From the NCBI GenBank assembly GCA_920105625.2, contig OV050030.1, positions 316,086,289 through 316,150,288 of the forward strand: a stretch of 64,000 nucleotides of DNA, written 5' to 3'. This DNA comes from Clusia tigrina (Eukaryota > Arthropoda > Insecta > Diptera > Clusiidae). Within the stretch, counting starts at the first letter, position 1. Each line of letters opens with the position of its first letter. Below the pieces are notes generated by a model. That model was not told the DNA's origin. It saw only the letters and a list, made by a program, of their open reading frames with translations, and ran no database searches. Both the position numbers and the translations under genes were made by a program. Shown here in pieces: positions 55,236-64,000 of the stretch.

Positions 55236-56461
55236 TCGAATGGACGGAGTCATGCCAACAGGCGTTCGAAGGTTTGAAATTGGCTATTACGACACCGCCC
55301 AACCTGATTTACCCGGACTTTAATAAGCATTTCATTTTAACGACAGACACCAGTGGTGAAGCTCTGGGAGGGGTTCTTTCGCAGGAACAAGAGGGTCGCG
55401 ATCATCCCATAGCTTTCGCGAGTAGAGCGCTGAGTGAGACCGAGAAGCGGTACTCTACGATAGAGAGGGAGATGCTCGCTATAGTTTGGGCCACTCGTAA
55501 CTTCAGATCATACCTTTTGGGGAGGCAGTTCACGGTTTACACCGACCACCAACCGCTAAGGGGAATCGTAAATTTGAAGGATCAAACGTCTAGACTGGCA
55601 CGGTTCAGTCATAAGCTGTCCGAGTACACATTTGATATTGTATACAAGCCAGGGAAAACGAATTTGAATGCGGATGCGCTGAGTAGGGTGCCGGAAAATA
55701 CGAGTGTTCTGAGAATCACTGAGAATATCGCGGGATATGCGATCAATGATGGGCAGACGGAAAGATCAAAAGGGGAGCAAATAATAGTGAGGGCATGGAT
55801 TGAGTTAGACAGGGTAAAAGTGGAAGTGGGGTTTTTGGAAGCGAGGGCAGTTGCCTTTGACATCACGAAAGACTGTTCAGCATACAGGTTCATCAGTGAG
55901 GGGTTGAGATGGTGTCTCGCTAGATTATATGATATAAACGTGCAAGAACAAGAAAACTTGCGGGAAGCGCTTGAGGATACAGCAGCGAGAGTCCAACAGG
56001 TAGTAGCTCGGTTAAGGGAAAAAGCGAGATTTTCACCAGCCGAGAGGTGGGACACAGCACCGAGGATAGCAGCTGTCCTAACAAGAGCGCAAGTAAGGGA
56101 GCGAAGGAGTACTGTGGATGACTCCGCGAAACAGGGGGACGCCATGGGTGACGGTACGATTCCAGAATTACCTTTTGTTACGGACGCTGTAATTGAACTG
56201 TCGGACCGAAAGGAGATTGAAACGGTGTCAAAAGATTACCATAATTCTCCTTTGGGGGGTCACCAGGGTCTCATGAAGACGTATAGGCGTATACGCAAGA
56301 ACTATAGGTGGCCTAAAATGATGTTGGATATATGGAAACTCATCGCTGGGTGTGAAAGTTGCCAGAAGAACAAGGTATCAAGGCTAACAAGGATGCCTAT
56401 GCAACTAACTGATACTGCTAACAGACCATGCGAAAAGGTGTTCATGGATATGGTGGGACCA
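55236..56461 (+). pseudogene. Element E pol, second part: RNase H and integrase zinc domain
   Basis: RNase H is complete: LTTDTSGEALGGVLSQ, YSTIEREMLAIVWATRNF, VYTDHQPLRGIV and NLNADALSRV. About 180 residues of Glu/Arg-rich sequence (55690-56190) come before the integrase HHCC domain (YHNSPLGGHQGL, CESCQKNK). The linker is longer than in most gypsy elements and ends around DAVIELSDRKEI. The first integrase Asp is just present in FMDMVGP before a stop at 56462. The catalytic core after it is deleted. Confidence 0.88.
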
Positions 56462-56525
56462 TAGCCCGAAACGAAAGCCAGCGCCTTTATATAATACAGA
56501 CGACTTCCCACATCTGTTACGTTAT

Positions 56526-56801
56526 CAAGTGCAGAAAGGGCACGAGTTGGCTAGGAAGGCGCAGGAAAGGGTAAAAGCGGTATCCAAGAAGCAATATGAT
56601 GCTTCCACTAATCCCGTGCAGTTCGTTGCTGGGGACAATGTTTTACTGCGTAACAGTAACAAGAAGAACAAATTTTCCCATATTTGGCTTGGTCCATATA
56701 AAGTAGAAAAGATTTTGGGGCCAGTAACGACAGAGGTTAGGATAGGAAACAAATTGAGACGTTTCCATAACAATCTGTTGAAGCCCTACAGATCGAATTA
56801 A
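56526..56801 (+). pseudogene. Element E integrase C-terminal domain
   Basis: This short frame reads ARKAQERVKAVSKKQYD, then FVAGDNVLLRNSNKKNKF and SHIWLGPYKVEKI, ending NNLLKPYRSN. It is the SH3-like C-terminal domain of gypsy integrase with the GPY motif. Only about 65 bp separate it from the first catalytic Asp, so the second Asp and the Glu of the DDE core, some 200 residues, are missing. The element could not integrate by itself. Confidence 0.87.
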
Positions 56802-58290
56802 GAATTTTAGTGTGAAACTGGTTGCAATGATGAGTGAATTGAAGCAGAGGTTTTCTTTGCTTGACCTATCCCAAAATTCAGTTCGTGCGGAATGTGACGA
56901 CTGAAATGAGTGAAATTTTTTTTAAATAATATCTTCACCCTTGAAAACGAAGAAAATTAAACGTAAGCAAGACAGCGGTATGAAAGCATGAGCAGCAGCG
57001 TCAATAACAGGGACGTTTATGCAATATGTTATTAAGTTTGTAGCTACTCATAACGTACACGGGTAATATGATGCGTTGACATTTTTGGCATGCGCTATAA
57101 TGACAAGCGCATGTGCCATGTACATATGTATGTATGTCAATAAGTAAGTATGAGCTCGTGTAGCGTGTAAGTTTAATGTGAGACATGGTGGTTTGCATGC
57201 ATATGTTTAGCATTAATATTTTAATTATTTTATCAGTACGATATACATGAAGTCGTAGGGGTAGGGGCATGAAGGTAAACGTAAGTATGTTTGGAAGAGC
57301 AATAGGGAAGTAAGTAAAGTAAGTAAACACGGAAGCAGTGTAATTAAACAATTTTATATTTAGTATAAGTAATGATAATAGGAAAAGAAGAAACTCAAGG
57401 AAATTGAAAAAAAACAATTTCCCAAATATCTCTTTTATTGATATGAATAATGTAATAAAGAAGATAAGTATGGAATACAATTGATTTCAATTAGTTTGAA
57501 TACAACTTCCAGGTGTACGACCCTGGAAGTATCGAACGTTGGCAGCATCGGATGTTGGTCGCCTAGCATCTGGTACAATCGGTGCAGGAAGATGGAAAGC
57601 CGACCAAGGCAGGTTTTGACTCGTTTAACAATTACGTAGGACAATTATGAATGGGGTTGTTTTGAAGTAATAGGTTAGAAAGGGTCTTGTTAATATATTT
57701 AGTTCATATGACAAGTTGGTTTAAGCTAAAATAAGTTAGGGAGAATAATCAGTAGGTAACAAGTTAAGAGAACTAGTTGAGAATGGATAGTAGCAAAATC
57801 GAAATTAGGTTAGATAGACTAAATTTGCTTGTAAGTTTATTGTGTGTATTAAGTTAAGTGTTAATGGAGAGACAATCTGGAGCTATAGGCTAGCTGACAG
57901 CGGTTAGAAAGCTAACGTAAAATGGGCGGAGCTTCAGCGTAGTAGTAAGTAGGGTAGTGTTAATACCGAGGGGGTGCCTGTATGCTTCGTATGCATTCAT
58001 AGAGGGGTTTTCCACACTAGAAGTGTTATGAATATATACGAACCAGAAGATTTTATTTAAGAGAAGAAAAGAATTGGGTCATGCCATTGACAACGGAAAT
58101 ACATAGTCAAGGATACTTAGATATTCTCGATTATGGTTGGAAAAAAAAGAAGATAAAAGGTCGGTCGATGGTGGTTGTTGGTGTAAAGTAGTGATAACGA
58201 TAATGTAGCAGTAATATAACCATAATGATTATTTAAATATTTAGAGAAATAAAAAAATTTTATTAGATAAATTATTGTAGCGATTACTTA
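56802..58290 (+). other. Non-coding region between pol and env of element E
   Basis: About 1.5 kb without a supported gene. A short inverted repeat (CTTCCAGG...CCTGGAAG at 57506-57529) occurs in it. The region ends in a polypyrimidine tract. Confidence 0.6.
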
Positions 58291-58304
58291 TTTTTTTTCT
58301 ACAG
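58291..58304 (+). promoter_or_regulatory. Predicted 3' splice site of the env mRNA
   Basis: TTTTTTTTCTACAG: pyrimidine tract and AG at 58303-58304, four bases before the env Met at 58308. It is the best partner for the donor at 50181; both junctions are in phase 0. Confidence 0.72.
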
Positions 58305-58307
58305 TAT

Positions 58308-60045
58308 ATGTGTAAGGCAACTGTGTTCTTGGTAGCCTATTTGAGCGTTCCAGCGAAATGCAGCGAAACCGCGGAAGTGCGGGTGGAACCCTTGGCGGAA
58401 ACAGATCTGATTTTGAAATCACTGGATAATGTTTGTTTCTCGAAAGTCGAGTGGGTGGTGATATCGGAGTTTCGCGATGCTGATCTGGAGCCAGTACTGA
58501 AGAAACTAGAAGACTTGCAAAAGAAAACAATGGAGCTTTGCGAGTTAAGAGCAAATACGGCAGGATCTGACGGAAGTAAGAGAGGGTGTGAGATAACGGC
58601 AGCGGAAGCGGAATCAATAATAGCGGGGCTCAGACGAAACGAGCAAGCTATGTCATTTCGGGGTAGCAAACCACGTGCAACAAGGTCGTTAATAGATGTC
58701 GATAGTGAGATACTGACGTGGGGTATCGGAACCATGGACCATCGTGACGCGGACAAGATTTACGCTCATTTGCAAGGTCTGGATATTCAACAGGCTAAAA
58801 CTATGTCGGTCTTAGGCAAAGAAATAACCATTCGGGGTTCGAGCTACAAAGGGTTACACAAAGCAGTAAAGGAAATTTTTGTCGATATTGTACAGTTGCA
58901 GGCTGGCATGAAATCGATAAATGAGAAAACTGCGGAAGCCTTCAGCAATTTGGCGGAACTCGTTAATCTGGAGAATTTTATATCAGAAGAGCCTGTGAGC
59001 CTGCCAGGACGTCAGCAAATTGAAATGGCAGTCGTGGATGATTTGTTGCATGGGAAGTTACACCCTATGTTCACTTCCACCGAGGCCCTACTTAAAGTAG
59101 CTCCCAAGACTTTGGGTGGCATAAACTGGTATTTGATGAAGCCCGAACAGCGGGGTATCTGGTGGTCATAAAAATACCACTTCCTCTTCCTGATGTATTT
59201 GCGCTATACAAGATATATCCCGTACCCATAGTACCGAAGACACTATATGACCACATCTCAGAGAATCGAGTGCATGATAATTATATCGGACTAACGTCGG
59301 AGGATATTAAGTCTTGTAGAATGATGGATATTTCACAGCGTATGTGTCCACATCCGGGGAAAGCCCTTACAAGGGAAAGCAAATCTTGTGAAGTACAGGC
59401 GTTGAAAAACGAGCAAGATAAGTGCGAGCATGTAGCAGTCTCGGCTACGGGAGGATTGTTGGTAGTGACAGAGTCACCCAACCGCGGGCTATATCATTTT
59501 GATGAGACAATTTTTGTGTCTGCAGTGTGCCAAGCAAGATCGACAAGACTAGAGCTGCAGGGGACGGGATTCCTGCACATTGGCGAAGACTGTCGGTTGA
59601 TTGGGAAAGAGATGCTGCTGGTGCATAGAGCGCAGAAGAACCAGCATTACGAGTTTTCACCAGCAAGTATGGGAACTAGAGAGATAGCGGCCAACGATCA
59701 GGCCTTGTTAACAACTTTGCAGCGTTCGAAACCAATAAATAGTAAATATGTACCAACGACGATACAAGCAATACCCCAGGAGATCTGCGGAAGATTCTAG
59801 TGACTAACGGCAAGTCAATTAACGAGATAATGAGGGAAACGGAGAAAGAGCAGACGTTGTTGAACCTTAAAACATCTTACGATATAACGCACTCCTCGTT
59901 GGAAAAGGGAGGTATCGCCGCGATCATAACGCTGGCAATGATCGGTGCAGTAATCTCATATATATTCTGCCAGTTAAGGAAGCGAGTCAAATACCCACAA
60001 CGAGAACCACAACCAACGCCGCAGGTAGCAGAGATTGCATTGTAG
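58308..60045 (+). pseudogene. Element E env (insect errantivirus/F-protein-like)
   Basis: Three overlapping frames (58308-59171, 59162-59800, 59800-60045) cover an envelope-type glycoprotein: a hydrophobic signal peptide at the start, an ectodomain, a likely furin-type site with basic residues at about residue 125 (ATR before SLID), followed by a fusion-peptide-like stretch, a helical region, Cys-containing C-terminal half, and a transmembrane segment near the end (about 59920-59980) with a short tail. This order matches baculovirus F-like envelope proteins of gypsy errantiviruses. One frame shift lies at about 59165 and a stop at 59798-59800. The gene is far better preserved than the env genes of elements B and D. 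Function as an envelope in this element is inferred from the family. Confidence 0.8.
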
Positions 60046-60336
60046 AGTAGCGTAGGTTAAGCAAACCAAATGTTAGAGTTAAGAATGTACAAAATGTTTG
60101 AGAAAAAAAATAAATAAACAAAAAGGAAGAGAAAACGAACCAAGAGAAAAAAAGAAACAGTAAATAAAATATAAAAAAAACAATATCAAAAGAATAAAAA
60201 TAAAAAATTAATGAAAAAAAATATAAAAAAATACAATAGTTAAAAGAAGAAAAATAAAAAACATTTGAAAAGAAAAAGATATAAAAAAAACATAAATATA
60301 CATATAAATATATAAATACACATATAAAATATTGTA
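60046..60336 (+). other. A-rich stretch after env
   Basis: About 290 bp very rich in A, with many AAATAAAA and AAAAATA runs and TATA at the end. It holds no gene. The DD41D element is inserted at its right end. Confidence 0.6.
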
Positions 60337-61268
60337 AAGGGTGTCCCAACAAGAACGCATTTTTTAAATCTGGCAACATTCGAAGTGTCATTTTTTGACA
60401 TTTGAACAATTGTTATTGTTTGCTAGTAGAAGGTACGAGGTTAGTAAAAATGGAGCACTACACGAATGAACAACGCATTCTCATTGTGAAATTGTTTTAC
60501 CAAAATGGTGAAAGTTTTGCGGTCAATTTGGGGTCAGAATAATGCTCCAAAAGAGTCCACTGTAAAGAGATTAATGGATAAATTTGCCGAAACTGGGTCT
60601 GTTAGTGATGTAAAGACAACAACGCGCCATCGACCAGGTCGATCGCCTGAAAATGTCGCAGCTGTACGTGATGATGTCGCTCAAACTCCATCCACCTCAA
60701 TTCGACACCGAGCTCAGCAAATTGGTGTCTCCAAATCCACTATGCAGCGAATTTTGACGAAAGATTTGCATCTTCATGCATACAAAGTTCAATTGACTCA
60801 GGAACTGAAGCCAGCTGACCATGGACAGCGAAGGGAGTTCGTTAATTGGGTATTGGAGAGACAACATGAAAATGCTGATTTTGCCGCTAAAATCATCTTC
60901 AGTGACGAGGCCCATTTCCATCTTGATGGCTTCGTCTATAGGCAGTATTGTCGCATTTGGGGTGAGGCAAATCCTCGAGTGATTCACGAGAAGCAAATGC
61001 ATCCTCAACGTGTCACTGTGTGGAGTGGTTTTTGGGCTGGAGGAATCATTGGACCTTTTTTTATGAAAATGAGGCAGGTCAAGCGCAAACAATCAATGGT
61101 GTTCGGTATCGTGAAATGATAACCAGTTTTTTCTTGCCTCGAATTGAAGAAATGAATGTGGAGGGCATGTGGTTCCAACAAGACGGCGCCACATGTCATG
61201 CAGCCAGAGAAACAATTCAATTCAATTTATTTAAAATTTAAAAATTGCGCTCTTGTTGGGACACCCTT
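60337..61268 (+). mobile_element. DD41D Tc1/mariner element inside element E
   Basis: This 932-bp element has near-perfect inverted ends (AAGGGTGTCCCAACAAGAAC and its partner with one change), and TA on both sides (60335-60336, 61269-61270). The transposase gene is internally deleted. Confidence 0.93.
60450..61240 (+). pseudogene. DD41D transposase (broken), copy in element E
   Basis: The start MEHYTNEQRILIVKLFYQ at 60450 is followed by a shift near 60510; the main frame reads LRSIWGQNNAPKESTVKRLMDKFAE (shown in part), a second helix-turn-helix (TSIRHRAQQIGVSKSTMQRI), and KIIFSDEAHFHLDG with the first catalytic Asp intact. After a shift near 61070 comes NEAGQAQTINGVRY and MWFQQDGATCHAA (second Asp). 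The rest, including the third Asp, is deleted: only 10 codons later the sequence reaches the right end of the element. It is related to the 9542 and 14675 copies, with a different terminal repeat. Confidence 0.9.
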
Positions 61269-61381
61269 TATTAGGTTATCAGAAAAAAATATATAGTAAA
61301 TGTATACATATAAAATATTATATTAGGTTATACAATTTTAGAAGGTAGCTACACTACCTTCTTCTCGAAAGAGGGGAGGAA

Positions 61382-61793
61382 TGTTGCGAGTCAAGATACG
61401 ACTACCTACGAGTAGTTGACTCGCGACACAACCCAAGTAGCCTATCGACCGGTTGTATCTATAATTAATATTACATATATGAATTTCACAGGTGTTACAA
61501 TTACACAATGACACAAAAACTAGGGCTAAAATGCACCATTGGTATTTTGTATGAACTAGCTCATTGCGATTATTGTTTTGGGTCAACACTTGCGTAATTG
61601 GAACACCTAAGTAGGTTATAAAAATATTTATGTAGCTAGAACTAGGCATATAAATAAGATAATATATTTCCGAAAGCGAAACGGTGTGTGTTGTGTTTAC
61701 GCCGCAGTCGGCAAGTGTTTTACAGGTGTGTATTTACAGGTGACAGGCAACTGCAGGGCGCATTGCCACAGCTAACGCTCGGAGAACGCAACA
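61382..61793 (+). repeat. 3' LTR of element E
   Basis: 412 bp from TGTTGCGAGTC to GAACGCAACA, with matching ends (TGTTGCG/CGCAACA). A purine tract (AAAGAGGGGAGGA) lies just before it. A TATAAATA box is at 61649-61656. Its last 127 bp match the remnant at 49907-50041. Confidence 0.93.
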
Positions 61794-62345
61794 CTGGGTT
61801 GACTATTTTAATCTTTGCAAGGGTAATCGCTAATATTAAATTCTCCAATTTTAAAATTATTATCCTATTTCGGGCCAAAAGAATTTCATAGAGATGGCCT
61901 GTATCGATCTGATTTTTTTGATTCCTTGTGTTAATGACCATTTGCTGCTTTTCGGCAAGCATCAATTCCCGCTGCCCGAATTTTATCTTTTCAAAGTCGT
62001 CAAAGTCCGGTGTTCCTGCAATGACCTTCAGGGCTTACGCTTCTAGCCTATCTATGACGAGTGTTAATCGATCCTAAGAGTGTCCCTATGTGTGTCACGT
62101 CCGATTCAAGTAACTTTACCATATGAGATGAAAGGAAATGGGTCATGAGTCCTTTAGTCTCTTCCGTTATTTCGTAGTACGCCGTTAAGTTTGCTGGTGT
62201 TGTAAGTAGTCATATTCCCGCCAAATGTTGACAGTACCATCCATGATAGGAATATATTCCGAATTAGAGTAGTCCGTTATTTTTGTTTCCAATGTCCTAA
62301 TAGAAATGAAAATCATCGCAGCCAGTATCTTAAAATTATGGAAAA
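61794..62345 (-). pseudogene. Errantivirus D env, N-terminal part
   Basis: The minus strand reads MDGTVNIWREYDYLQHQ, then several stops, and a long helical stretch ending LARNRIIILKLENLILAITLAKIKI near 61794. These are features of the N-terminal half of Tom/17.6-like env proteins. Element E interrupts it. The C-terminal half (49217-49906, same strand) would follow after a gap of perhaps 50 codons lost at the junction. Frames are more damaged here than in the C-terminal half. Confidence 0.7.
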
Positions 62346-62387
62346 AAGGGTAAAACAAATTTATTAAATTTTCGTATTAGTATGGAG

Positions 62388-64000
62388 TTATCTTAAGTTG
62401 TCCTTATGGACCACCCTCCCCTTAATAAGAACCGTGGTTCCTAAGTCTGCACCGATTTTCTGTTCTTCGTATAGGGGGGTCAATTTATTTCCTAATCTTC
62501 TGTTGTTTTTGACCATGACCCGTTCTCCTACGTCAAACACTCTATTTTGTCTGGAGGGATTGTTTCTCTCCAGCTGTTTCTGTTGTGCCCTTGTGATCCT
62601 TTTCACTATTTTATTTTGAAGTTCCGGCTGTGCAGAACGGACCACATCTAAAGGTCGTTTATCAGTCACGGAGTGAATTGTTCAGTTATATTCCACCGTT
62701 GCCATTAAGATTAGATCTATTCTCTTTTCTGGTTTCAAGCACCTAGCAATTTCCAGGAGAGTACTATGGAAGCGCTCAACTTGACCGTTCGATGTGCTGT
62801 GAGGGGTGGTGCGTTTCTTATTTCAATTCCAAATTGATTTCTCAACAATGAGGTGATAGTTTCCGATTTTAGTGCTGGTTCATTGTCGCAGTAAATGTTT
62901 TTGTGTTTTTGAAAAAATTTACAAGATTCAGCAGAGGAGGCTTTAAATCATTAACTGTTCGAGACGGTAACAGTTGAACAATCGCAAATTTTGAAAACTT
63001 GTCCATGCAAGTAAGGAAGTATTTTCTGTCTGTTGAAAAGATATCTATATGCAGCATTTGACCTGCATAAGATAGTATTGGGGTCACACCCAATTCCTGC
63101 CTGTGGGGGTGTCTATCATATTTTGCTTTTATGCAGATTTTACCATTTGAAACCACCTCTTCGACCAACTTCGCCATTTTCGGGAAGTAATAATCGGATA
63201 GGATCTGTTTGACGTTTTCTTGTGCCGCTCTATGAGCGCGATTGTGCTCAACAGTGGCTATTTCTCTCTGTTCATTCAGGTCATAAATATCTGTCACCAC
63301 ACTTTTGCAGTACCAAAACCTTGTTGCCGGAAAATCTTTTACCAAGTCATGCTGGATTACGGCAATATTCTTCGAGCGCATGAATATTATGCCGCGACAA
63401 TGCGTCAGCCACATAATTTTCCCTTCCTGGTTTATGGAGGAGCCTTGCATTGTGTTCATCTACGAAGCATCTCCATCTTTTGATTTTTGCATTAGGGTTT
63501 CGAGCTGAGACTGCGCCTGTAAGAGGTTGATGGTCAGTATAGATATTGAGACCTTTCACACCATAAAGATAATTTCTTAATTTTTGAAGAGCCCAAACAA
63601 TTGCAAGCAGCTCGCGTTCATTTGTTGAAAAATCCCGTTCCCTGTCCTTCAGAGTTCTTGAGATCATGGCAATTGGTTTCCCCTCTTGTGAGAGAACCGC
63701 TCCTAAACCCAGTGCCGACGCATCCGGCGTTAGATCGAAAGGTTTTTTAAAGTCAGGATACAGCAGCATAACATCCTCGGAGGCCAGGATTTCCTTCAGT
63801 TTGTTAAAGGCTTGAATTTGTTCCTCATTGAAATGTATTGGGATTTTTTTAGACTGAGCGGCGCCAACTTTTCCGTTGTCGCCCTTTAGTATGTCTGTAA
63901 TTGGTTTTGCTATTGATGCAAAATCCCTGATGAAGCGCCGGTAGTAGCTCGCTAAACCTAAGAATGACCGGACGTTGAATAGAGTTGTTGGCTGCTCATA
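62388..64000 (-). pseudogene. Errantivirus D pol: RT end, RNase H, integrase (partial at window edge)
   Basis: Reading from the right edge on the minus strand: SFLGLASYYRRFIRDFA (RT connection, open from the edge at 63999), RNase H (TPDASALGLGAVLSQ, STNERELLAIVWAL, YTDHQPLTGAV, PGRENYVADALSRH) to a shift near 63347, integrase zinc domain (EHNRAHRAAQEN; ICIKAKYDRH where the Cys pair is CIKA), the first Asp in LHIDIFSTD, then shifts bring the second Asp (YCDNEPALKS) and NGQVERFHSTLL with the Glu. The integrase C-terminus (FDVGERVMVKNNRRLGNKL) ends at 62388. Order and motifs match errantivirus B pol. There are at least three frame breaks. Asp replaces the usual Thr of LTTDAS by Pro in the RNase H start. 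Confidence 0.88.

Noticed and set aside
57001..57480. 159-codon minus-strand frame in the pol-env intergenic region of element E
   Set aside because: It is Phe/Leu/Ile-rich because of the base composition, has no known motif and lies antisense within the element.

Overview
This window looks like a transposable-element graveyard from an insect genome, probably a higher fly. It holds Ty3/gypsy LTR retrotransposons, three of them with env genes of the insect errantivirus type, plus mariner and DD41D (rosa-type) Tc1/mariner relics, a Jockey-clade and two R1-clade non-LTR elements, and two Helitrons with insect-type ends. All sit in a matrix of long (TA)n arrays. The DD41D relics and the repeated TACGAGTA islands make a tephritid-like fly plausible, but that is a weak inference. 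I see no host gene, tRNA, rRNA or CRISPR array. Every transposon gene carries stops, frameshifts or deletions.

Layout. 1-10.7 kb: gypsy-like element A is present as several pieces arranged as a giant imperfect palindrome (arms 1175-3366 and 4132-6318) and flanked outside by divergent mariner copies (367-1074 minus, 7249-8513 plus). A 1-kb (TA)n tract and a DD41D element (9542-10706) follow. 10.85-15.3 kb: an LTR, gag and protease fragment with a long LTR (element F, plus), a gypsy RT fragment (element G, minus) and a truncated DD41D element (minus). 15.8-20 kb: a Jockey-clade element (minus). 20.55-24.06 kb: Helitron 1 (minus). 24.1-26.2 kb: TA arrays with an orphan transposon end, then a mariner (minus). 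26.2-33.5 kb: errantivirus B (plus: LTR, leader with tandem repeats, gag, pol, env). 33.5-37.3 kb: gypsy element C, ending in an LTR that forms an exact 702-bp palindrome with its own inverted copy around a (TA)n core. 38.07-43.56 kb: Helitron 2, nearly complete, with two recognisable introns. 44-48.9 kb: two R1-clade elements in TA/ACAT microsatellites. 49.2-64 kb: errantivirus E (plus, 49907-61793) lies inside the env gene of errantivirus D (minus, 49217-49906 and 61794-64000), and E itself carries a DD41D insertion (60337-61268).

What ties the region together is the TA repeat. It is the target of mariner (TA) and of errantiviruses (TATA-like), it lies at the centre of both palindromes, and it holds 15 short CGAG islands that match the tip of the local mariner terminal repeat. 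The most notable signals are the inverted duplications centred on TA tracts, the CGAG islands as possible excision footprints, an intron at the same place in two Helitrons, a phase-compatible env splice-site pair in errantivirus E, and leader tandem repeats in errantivirus B.
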